The translations under genes and the position numbers were made by a program. Positions 1 through 6,108 of a stretch of DNA of 16,654 bases are shown in pieces. The notes under the pieces were generated by a model that worked only from the letters and a program-made list of their open reading frames with translations, was not told the origin of the DNA and made no database searches. The stretch is from contig CALAZS010000033.1 of the NCBI GenBank assembly GCA_937926265.1, positions 1 to 16,654 of the forward strand, read 5' to 3'. Source of the stretch: an uncultured Gammaproteobacteria bacterium. GTDB lineage: Bacteria > Pseudomonadota > Gammaproteobacteria > Chromatiales > Chromatiaceae. The stretch's first letter is position 1. Every line of letters starts with the position of its first letter.

Positions 1-2
1 GG

Positions 3-1514
3 ATGAATAAAGAAATTTTACTTGTAGTTGAAGCGGTCTCGAATGAAAAAGGCGTGGAGAAAGAGATTATTTTCAACGCTATTGAAGCAGCACTGGCATC
101 AGCAACGCGCAAGAAAAACGGTGGGCAGATCGATGTTCGTGTAGATATTGATCGTAAAACCGGAGATTACGATACTTTCCGGGTTTGGGAGGTTATTGAT
201 GACAGTGAAACTTCAGAACTTGAGAATCCAATAACCCAGATTACCTATTCAGCTGCAAATGAACTGAATCCGGAAATTGAAATTGGCGGTTACATTGAGG
301 AGCCAATCGATTCCATCGAGTTTGGACGTATTGCAGCCCAAACCGCCAAGCAGGTTATTGTCCAGAAGGTCAGGGAAGCTGAAAGAGCCAAAGTTGTAGA
401 GGCTTATCAGGATCGCAAAGGTGAACTTGTGACCGGTGTTGTCAAACGTCTTGATCGTGGCAACGTTGTACTGGACCTGGGTAACAATGCCGAGGCTCTT
501 GTTTCCAAGTCTGACCTGATTAATCGTGAAGCTGTTCGCATCGGTGACAGGATTCGCGGGTTTCTTTACGAAATCAATTCAGAAGGACGTGGACCACAGT
601 TGCTGGTTTCCAGAACCCGTCCTGAATTGCTGATTGAACTGTTCAAGCTTGAAGTGCCTGAAGTCGGTGAAAACCTGATTGAAATTATCGGGGCTGCCCG
701 TGATCCGGGTCTGCGTGCAAAAATTGCTGTTAAAGCCAATGATGGTCGCATTGATCCTGTAGGTGCCTGTGTAGGCATGCGTGGTTCCCGCGTTCAGGCT
801 GTATCGAACGAACTTAATGGCGAACGTGTTGATATTATTCTCTGGGACGACAACCCGGCCCAGTTTGTTATCAATGCCATGTCACCTGCCGATGTTGTTT
901 CGATAGTTGTTGATGAAGATTCGCACTCAATGGATGTCGCTGTTAAAGATGACAACCTTTCCCAGGCAATTGGTCGTGGCGGTCAGAACGTCAAACTTGC
1001 CAGCCAGTTGACAGGCTGGGATCTGAACGTCATGAGTGAAGAGCAGGCGGCTGAAAAAGGTGAAGAGGAAGCCAAGGGTATTATCGAACAGTTCATGAAT
1101 GCGCTCGACGTTGATGAAGAGGTTGCCGCTATCCTGGTTCAGGAAGGCTTCACCACTGTAGATGAAATCGCTTATGTACCCGTTGAGGAAATGATGGGTA
1201 TTGAGGAATTTGATGAAGATATCATCAATGAATTACGCGACAGGGCAAATGATGCCATTTTGACGCGTGCTATTGCCAAGGAAGAGGCTATCTCTGATGC
1301 AGATCCTGCTGAAGATCTGCTTACTATGGATGGAATGGATGATGATTTGGCTCATACGCTTGCGTCTCGCGGCGTTGTCACGATGGAAGACCTGGCAGAA
1401 CAATCAACCGATGAGTTGATGGAGATTGACGGTATGGATGAAAAACGTGCCGGTGAATTAATCATGACTGCAAGGGCACCATGGTTTGCTGAAGAAAATG
1501 AAACAGGTGCGTAA
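3..1514 (+). CDS. nusA: Transcription termination/antitermination factor NusA
   Basis: NusA binds RNA polymerase and nascent RNA in the cytoplasm and modulates pausing, intrinsic termination and antitermination. The 503-residue product starts MNKEILLVVEAVSNEKG, the typical NusA N-terminus, so the gene is complete although its ribosome binding site lies outside the window. In order I see the RNAP-binding N-terminal domain (about 1-125), an S1 domain (about 135-200, beginning GELVTGVVKRLDRGNVVLDL), two KH domains (about 200-345, with the second-KH signature AIGRGGQNVKLA), and two C-terminal acidic helical repeats (about 365-425 and 440-497, each with a MxGIEE/MDGMDE-like core). Two such repeats and a length close to the roughly 495-residue Escherichia coli protein fit a gammaproteobacterium. 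It sits 12 bp upstream of infB in the conserved nusA-infB operon; rimP is expected upstream, beyond the window. Confidence 0.98.
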   Translation: MNKEILLVVEAVSNEKGVEKEIIFNAIEAALASATRKKNGGQIDVRVDIDRKTGDYDTFRVWEVIDDSETSELENPITQITYSAANELNPEIEIGGYIEEPIDSIEFGRIAAQTAKQVIVQKVREAERAKVVEAYQDRKGELVTGVVKRLDRGNVVLDLGNNAEALVSKSDLINREAVRIGDRIRGFLYEINSEGRGPQLLVSRTRPELLIELFKLEVPEVGENLIEIIGAARDPGLRAKIAVKANDGRIDPVGACVGMRGSRVQAVSNELNGERVDIILWDDNPAQFVINAMSPADVVSIVVDEDSHSMDVAVKDDNLSQAIGRGGQNVKLASQLTGWDLNVMSEEQAAEKGEEEAKGIIEQFMNALDVDEEVAAILVQEGFTTVDEIAYVPVEEMMGIEEFDEDIINELRDRANDAILTRAIAKEEAISDADPAEDLLTMDGMDDDLAHTLASRGVVTMEDLAEQSTDELMEIDGMDEKRAGELIMTARAPWFAEENETGA

Positions 1515-1526
1515 GGAGCTGTTGGA

Positions 1527-4106
1527 ATGAGTGTAGTAACAATCAGTCAATTGGCCTCGGATGTCGGTGTTCCGGTTGACAGGTTATTAAAGCAGTTAAA
1601 CGAAGCTGGAATCAAGAAGTCATCAGAAAAAGATGAAGTGACGGCTGATGAGAAGAAACAGCTGTTGGATTTTCTGCGTAGCAGCCACGTTTCAAAGCCT
1701 GAAGAGTCCGGCGCCAAGGGTAATCGAAAGATTACCTTGAAACGTAAAACTACCAGTGAACTTTCCCAGGGTAGTAAGTCTACCGGTCGAATTTCTCCCC
1801 GTGGTGGTGCGGCTGCAAAGAACAAGACGGTAAAGGTTGAAGTCAAGCGTAAGCGCACCTTTGTTAAGAATGACAGCCAGCCGGATGAATCCGATCGTTT
1901 ACTTCAGGAAGCTGAAGAGGCAAAAAAAGCGCTAGAGGATCAGGCTCGTCAGCGTCAGCAAATGGATGCGCTTAACGATGCACGTATCCAGGCTGAAAAA
2001 GATCGCTTAAAACAGGAAGAAGAAGAAAAGCTGGCTGCCGAGGAAGCGCGCAAAAAAGCTGAAACAGAAGCTGCTGAAAAAGCACTGCAGGAAGAACGTC
2101 AGGAAGCTGAAAAACAGGCCCGGGCCCAGCAGGAGCTGAGTAATCAGAAAAAACAGGATTCAAAATCCCGCAAAGGCAAAAAAGGCCAGCGTTTTGATGA
2201 GGGAGGCGATCAGCGTTTTTCCCGCGAAGAGCTTCACGTCATTGAAGGCAAGCGTGGTTCGCGCAAGCCCAAAAAACAGAAATCCAAACCGGTGGGTAAT
2301 GTTGAGCAGGAACACAAGTTCCAGAAACCAACTGCACCGGTAATTCATGAAGTTCAGGTACCTGAAACAATTACTGTTGCTGATCTTGCCCAGCGTATGT
2401 CAATCAAGGCTGCTGAAGTCATCAAGGAATTGATGAAAATGGGAGTCATGGCCACGATTAACCAGCCCATTGACCAGGATAGCGCCATGCTGGTTGTTGA
2501 AGAAATGGGGCATAAGCCGGTGGCCCAGCAGGCTGAAGATGTTGAAACCAGGATCATGGAAACGCTTGTTGATGATGCTGATGAGGGTGATAAAGAGCCC
2601 AGAGCTCCTGTTGTTACCATCATGGGTCATGTAGACCATGGTAAAACATCCCTGCTTGATTATATTCGTGAATCAAAGGTCGCAGCTGGTGAAGCTGGTG
2701 GTATAACCCAGCATATCGGTGCGTATCATGTCGAAACTGATAAGGGCATGATTACATTCCTGGATACGCCGGGTCACGCTGCGTTCTCTGCCATGCGTGC
2801 CCGTGGTGCCAAGGTCACCGATATTGTAGTCCTGATTGTTGCCGCTGATGATGGCGTTATGCCGCAGACCAAGGAAGCGATTAACCATGCCAGGGCATCT
2901 GGTGTACCTCTGGTTGTTGCGGTTAATAAAATTGATAAACCGGAAGCCAATGCTGATAAAGTGATGCAGGAACTGGTTGCTGAAGAAGTCGTTCCTGAAG
3001 ACTGGGGTGGTGATACCCAGTTTATTAAAGTTTCAGCTCATACCGGTGAAGGAATTGATGAGTTGCTTGAATCCATTTTGCTCCAGACCGAACTGCTTGA
3101 GCTAAAAGCGGTTCCAAAAGGTCCAGCCCGCGGCAGCATCATCGAGTCCCAGCTTGATAAAGGGCGTGGTCCGGTCGCTACCGTACTTGTTACTTCCGGT
3201 GAGTTAAACCAGGGTGATTCAATTGTCAGTGGTACCCACTTTGGCCGCGTTCGAGTGATGCTGGATGAACTTGGTAAACCGGTTAAAAAGGCCGGGCCAT
3301 CCATTCCTGTGCAGATTCTTGGACTTTCCGGCGTACCTGATGCCGGTGATGATTTGATTGTCTTACCAAATGAACGCAAGGCACGTGCTTTGTCTGAAGA
3401 GCGTCAGGAGAAATTCCGTGATACCCGTTTGGCAGCCCAGAAGTCTGCGCATTTGGAAGAGCTGTTTTCTCAAATGGGTAAAGGTGAAGTTACATACCTT
3501 AATATCGTCCTCAAGGCTGATGTCCAAGGATCGGTAGAAGCACTCAAAGATTCATTGACCAAAATTTCAACTGATGAAGTCAAGGTCAAAATTGTTTCTT
3601 CAGGTGTTGGTGGAATCAATGAATCCGATGCCAACCTCGCAATATCTTCGAATGCCATTATATTCGGCTTCAATGTGCGTGCTGATGCTTCCGCCCGCAA
3701 GATTATTGAAGAAAATGAACTTGACCTGCGTTACTACAGCATCATCTATGAAATCATCGATGATGTTAAAGCAGCCATCGGCGGTATGCTTTCTCCCGAA
3801 ATCAAGGAAGAAATTATTGGTCTGGCGGAAGTGCGCGATGTATTCCGTTCTTCACGTCTAGGAGCAATTGCAGGCTGCATGGTGATTGATGGTGTTGTTA
3901 AACGTAACAATCCTATTCGTGTCCTGCGTGATAACGTTGTTATTTACGAAGGTGAGCTGGAATCTCTGCGTCGCTTTAAGGAAGATGCCCAGGAGGTCAA
4001 GGCTGGTACTGAGTGTGGTATTGGTGTTAAGAACTACAATGATGTGAAAGAGGGAGATCAGATCGAGGTCTTTGAGCGCACCGAGGTTGCACGCGTCGTC
4101 GAATGA
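1527..4106 (+). CDS. infB: Translation initiation factor IF-2
   Basis: IF2 is the GTPase that brings formyl-methionyl-tRNA to the 30S subunit and promotes 50S joining. The 859-residue protein has an IF2 N-terminal domain (1-52), a long highly charged, glutamate/lysine/alanine-rich linker (about 95-265, probably helical or disordered), a second IF2 N-terminal-type domain (about 280-335), the GTPase domain and the C-terminal beta-barrel domains. GTPase motifs are G1 GHVDHGKT at 367-374, GGITQHIG (switch I), G3 DTPGH from 413, G4 NKID at 467-470 and G5 SAHTGEG. Length is close to the 890 residues of E. coli IF2. A GGAG ribosome binding site at 1515-1518, eight bases before the ATG, overlaps nothing but the 12-bp nusA-infB spacer, so the two genes are co-transcribed. 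The unusual part is downstream, a 276-bp gap rich in secondary structure before rbfA. Confidence 0.98.
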   Translation: MSVVTISQLASDVGVPVDRLLKQLNEAGIKKSSEKDEVTADEKKQLLDFLRSSHVSKPEESGAKGNRKITLKRKTTSELSQGSKSTGRISPRGGAAAKNKTVKVEVKRKRTFVKNDSQPDESDRLLQEAEEAKKALEDQARQRQQMDALNDARIQAEKDRLKQEEEEKLAAEEARKKAETEAAEKALQEERQEAEKQARAQQELSNQKKQDSKSRKGKKGQRFDEGGDQRFSREELHVIEGKRGSRKPKKQKSKPVGNVEQEHKFQKPTAPVIHEVQVPETITVADLAQRMSIKAAEVIKELMKMGVMATINQPIDQDSAMLVVEEMGHKPVAQQAEDVETRIMETLVDDADEGDKEPRAPVVTIMGHVDHGKTSLLDYIRESKVAAGEAGGITQHIGAYHVETDKGMITFLDTPGHAAFSAMRARGAKVTDIVVLIVAADDGVMPQTKEAINHARASGVPLVVAVNKIDKPEANADKVMQELVAEEVVPEDWGGDTQFIKVSAHTGEGIDELLESILLQTELLELKAVPKGPARGSIIESQLDKGRGPVATVLVTSGELNQGDSIVSGTHFGRVRVMLDELGKPVKKAGPSIPVQILGLSGVPDAGDDLIVLPNERKARALSEERQEKFRDTRLAAQKSAHLEELFSQMGKGEVTYLNIVLKADVQGSVEALKDSLTKISTDEVKVKIVSSGVGGINESDANLAISSNAIIFGFNVRADASARKIIEENELDLRYYSIIYEIIDDVKAAIGGMLSPEIKEEIIGLAEVRDVFRSSRLGAIAGCMVIDGVVKRNNPIRVLRDNVVIYEGELESLRRFKEDAQEVKAGTECGIGVKNYNDVKEGDQIEVFERTEVARVVE

Positions 4107-4110
4107 TCTA

Positions 4111-4137
4111 TTACTTGTTGCCAAAGGCAGCAAGTAA
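4111..4137 (+). terminator. Stem-loop immediately after infB (possible attenuator)
   Basis: A 12-bp stem (4111-4122 with 4126-4137, one G-U wobble, AAA loop) begins four bases after the infB stop codon. It is followed by AACTTTTATG, a poor U-tract, so a strong intrinsic terminator is doubtful. A partial terminator or an mRNA 3'-end stabiliser at the infB-rbfA boundary is more likely. The last four stem bases are shared with the outer stem of the next repeat, so the two structures compete. Confidence 0.4.
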
Positions 4138-4219
4138 AACTTTTATGAAGACGCCGTAAATACATCCATGTAGGCTTGACTTCGGCATCCCTGCCTCAGA
4201 CACTTCATAAAAGCTTTAC
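4134..4219. repeat. Structured intergenic repeat, copy A
   Basis: Outer arms 4134-4150 and 4203-4219 are inverted repeats of 17 bp with one mismatch; the inner 11 bp (CTTTTATGAAG against CTTCATAAAAG) are perfect. They enclose a 52-bp core at 4151-4202 with two small hairpins: TACA-TCCA-TGTA at 4161-4172 and GGCA-TCCC-TGCC at 4184-4195. The core starts ACGC and has TAAAT before the first hairpin and GGCTTGAC after it. From memory, cores of this kind (CATCCATG, GGCTTGAC or GGCTCGAC) recur between genes of marine gammaproteobacteria; I could not check this. It resembles a REP-type or miniature mobile repeat, or a structured RNA. Confidence 0.7.
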
Positions 4220-4272
4220 CAGCTACCTTTGTAAAATATCGAGTTATTGTTTAAGGATTTACATCATTGTTG

Positions 4273-4344
4273 CTTTCAAAAGGTATCAAAATCATGGACG
4301 ATTTTGTTAAGCTCCACGGATGGATTTATGCGTCCTTTTGAAAG
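4273..4344. repeat. Structured intergenic repeat, copy B (inverted relative to A)
   Basis: Perfect 11-bp inverted arms at 4273-4283 (CTTTCAAAAGG) and 4334-4344 enclose a 50-bp core at 4284-4333. Read on the minus strand the core matches copy A in layout and partly in sequence: it begins ACGC, has TAAAT before hairpin 1 and GCTTAAC after it. Hairpin 1 is TCCA-TCCG-TGGA (4313-4324) and hairpin 2 has a seven-pair stem, including a terminal G-T, with a TCCA loop (4288-4305). Stem sequences differ from copy A but pairing is kept, as is the TCCN loop. It ends 38 bp before the rbfA start, so it lies in the rbfA leader. Confidence 0.65.
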
Positions 4345-4382
4345 TAATATGAGGTTGATCCAAAACCTTTGAGAGTAAAGAA

Positions 4383-4754
4383 GTGCCTAACGACTTCAAC
4401 AGAACCGACCGCATTAGCTCCAGTATTCAAAAAGCCCTGGCAATTATTATCAGAGATGAGGTCAAAGATCCCCGTCTGGGCATGGTGACTGTTCAGGCGG
4501 TTCATACAACCCGTGACCTCAGTCATGCCAAGGTTTTTTTTACCATTCTTCCAGACAACGATAGAAACCAGGCACAGAAGATTTTACAAAACGCTTCCGG
4601 TTTCATTCGCCACGCTCTTGGTAAAACTGTTCAGCTTCGTTCATTACCGGAGTTGCATTTTGTCTACGATGAATCAATCGAAGAAGGTTCTCGCCTGCAG
4701 GGACTGATTGAAGATGTGGTTAAAAAAGATAGCGAATCTTCAACAGAGGACTAA
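4383..4754 (+). CDS. rbfA: 30S ribosome-binding factor RbfA
   Basis: RbfA is a small KH-fold protein that binds the immature 30S subunit near 16S rRNA helix 1 and is needed for late maturation, notably in the cold. The 123-residue product carries the family N-terminus NDFNRTDRISSSIQ, then IIRDEVKDPRLGMVTV and the C-terminal RSLPELHFVYDESIEEGSRL signature; E. coli RbfA has 133 residues. The start is GTG, with a weak GAGAG Shine-Dalgarno at 4371-4375; the nearest upstream ATG (4349) is out of frame and stops after seven codons. The stop codon TAA overlaps the truB ATG by one base (TAATG), implying translational coupling. The long structured leader between infB and this gene may add its own control of expression, which is inference. 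Confidence 0.96.
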   Translation: MPNDFNRTDRISSSIQKALAIIIRDEVKDPRLGMVTVQAVHTTRDLSHAKVFFTILPDNDRNQAQKILQNASGFIRHALGKTVQLRSLPELHFVYDESIEEGSRLQGLIEDVVKKDSESSTED

Positions 4755-5674
4755 TGGCAAAACGTCGCAAATCTGGCCGTGCTATTAACGGTATTCTGTT
4801 ACTCGATAAAGCAACAGGCATATCATCCAATAAAGCACTGCAGCAGGTTAAAAATCTCTACAAAGCACAAAAAGCTGGTCACACAGGCAGCCTTGATCCA
4901 CTGGCAACCGGTGTGTTGCCGATATGTCTTGGCGAAGCAACCAAGGTCTCTGCCTTTTTACTCGATGCAGATAAAAAATACCGCGTTGTAATCAGGTTGG
5001 GTGAAAAAACTGATACTGCCGATGCCGAGGGCGAGATTATTAAATCGATGCCGACTGATAATGTTTCAGAGCAGGATATAAGAGCATTATTGCCTGATTT
5101 TATTGGTGAACAGCAACAGTTGCCGCCAATGTTTTCAGCGCTTAAACACAATGGCGAGCGTCTTTATAAACTGGCCCGTCAGGGCATCGAGGTTGAGAGA
5201 AAGCCCCGGCAGATCACTATCTACAATCTGCAGCTGGTGTCGGTTGACCTGCCTTGTTTTACCCTGGATGTGGATTGCTCAAAAGGAACATATATACGAA
5301 CACTTTCCGAGGATATTGGTGAGAGGCTTGGGTGCGGTGCTCATGTTGCCGCACTTGAAAGAACCGGGGTAGGGGCATTCGAGGGCAACACCGTGAAATT
5401 TGAAACATTGTCAAAAATGGCTGAATCCGGTTTTGACGAGATTGATAAACTGCTTCTGCCAATTGATTCAGCGATAGCTGATTGGCCGGAAATTTTTCTG
5501 AATGCTGACTCGGCTTTCTACATCAAGCAGGGTCAGGCGGTAATGGTTCCAAAGGCTCCGGTAGACGGTTATTTACGACTTTACGGTCCTGAAAAAGATT
5601 TCATTGGCGTGGGTTTTGTCCAGTCTGATGGCAAAGTCGCTCCTAAACGCCTGATGGTGCCCTTAAATTCCTGA
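4754..5674 (+). CDS. truB: tRNA pseudouridine-55 synthase TruB
   Basis: TruB isomerises U55 in the T-loop of elongator tRNAs and also acts as a tRNA chaperone. The 306-residue protein (E. coli about 314) has the motif-I start GILLLDKATGISSN, the catalytic motif GHTGSLDPLATGVLP with the nucleophile Asp48 at the same number as in E. coli, the KYRV-RLGEKTDTADAEG segment, and CSKGTYIRTLSEDIG (motif III, RNA-binding region). The C-terminal part (about 250-306) matches the PUA-like tail, with YLRLYGPEKDFIGVG. It is directly coupled to rbfA by a one-base overlap. The operon seems to continue to rpsO, but a separate promoter sits in the 117-bp gap after it. Confidence 0.97.
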   Translation: MAKRRKSGRAINGILLLDKATGISSNKALQQVKNLYKAQKAGHTGSLDPLATGVLPICLGEATKVSAFLLDADKKYRVVIRLGEKTDTADAEGEIIKSMPTDNVSEQDIRALLPDFIGEQQQLPPMFSALKHNGERLYKLARQGIEVERKPRQITIYNLQLVSVDLPCFTLDVDCSKGTYIRTLSEDIGERLGCGAHVAALERTGVGAFEGNTVKFETLSKMAESGFDEIDKLLLPIDSAIADWPEIFLNADSAFYIKQGQAVMVPKAPVDGYLRLYGPEKDFIGVGFVQSDGKVAPKRLMVPLNS

Positions 5675-5681
5675 ATAATTG

Positions 5682-5710
5682 CTGACAACGGGCCTAATTT
5701 AAGAGACAAT
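5682..5710 (+). promoter_or_regulatory. Candidate sigma-70 promoter for rpsO-pnp
   Basis: CTGACA (5682-5687, five of six to the -35 consensus) is followed after 17 bp by GACAAT (5705-5710, four of six to the -10 consensus). It lies just after the truB stop and about 80 bp before the rpsO start. In E. coli rpsO also has its own promoter between truB and rpsO, which supports this reading. Confidence 0.5.
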
Positions 5711-5751
5711 ACGCGACCTTTTTAGCGGGAATGCCTGAACTCATTGTCGGG

Positions 5752-5780
5752 TGTTTCCTTTTTTATGGCTTCGAGAAACA
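5752..5780 (+). promoter_or_regulatory. rpsO leader stem next to the ribosome binding site
   Basis: TGTTTC (5752-5757) can pair with GAAACA (5775-5780), placing a 6-bp stem directly against the GGAG Shine-Dalgarno at 5781-5784. E. coli rpsO is autoregulated by S15 binding a pseudoknot at its translation start; whether this leader does the same cannot be told from one sequence. Confidence 0.3.
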
Positions 5781-5791
5781 GGAGAAGACAA

Positions 5792-6061
5792 ATGACAATG
5801 AGCGCAGCTGAAAAACAATCCATCGTTGAACAATACCGTCGCAGTGATAACGACACCGGTTCGCCTGAAGTCCAGGTAGCCTTGATGACTGCACGTATCG
5901 TTGAACTCACAGAGCACTTCAAAGAACACAAGAAAGACCATCATTCCCGCCAGGGTCTGATCCGCCTGGTTAATTCCAGACGTAAAATGCTTGATTACCT
6001 GAAAGGCAAAGATGTCGATCGTTACCGTGACCTGATTGAGAAACTTGGTCTGCGTCGCTAA
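5792..6061 (+). CDS. rpsO: 30S ribosomal protein S15
   Basis: S15 is a primary binder of the 16S rRNA central domain and forms an intersubunit bridge with 23S rRNA. The ATG at 5792 gives 89 residues, the same as E. coli S15, and lies seven bases after AGGAG at 5780-5784. A second ATG at 5798 would remove two residues and sits less well. Longer readings back to TTG at 5744 would add 16 residues that have no place in the family. Family hallmarks are NDTGSPEVQVALMTARI, HFKEHKKDHHSRQGL and the C-terminus DRYRDLIEKLGLRR. It lies 47 bp before pnp with no terminator between, the conserved rpsO-pnp arrangement. Confidence 0.97.
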   Translation: MTMSAAEKQSIVEQYRRSDNDTGSPEVQVALMTARIVELTEHFKEHKKDHHSRQGLIRLVNSRRKMLDYLKGKDVDRYRDLIEKLGLRR

Positions 6062-6108
6062 AACTTCGTTGTCGTATCACTAAAGAAAAGAAGATTGAGG
6101 AGATATAA

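Noticed and set aside
4134..4344. CRISPR array or integron attC site
   Set aside because: There are only two units, in opposite orientation, with no regular direct repeats, spacers, cas genes or integrase; the structure fits REP-like elements better.
5744..5791. Extended TTG start for rpsO
   Set aside because: The extra 16 residues are absent from S15 proteins, and AGGAG is well placed for the ATG at 5792, which gives the standard 89 residues.
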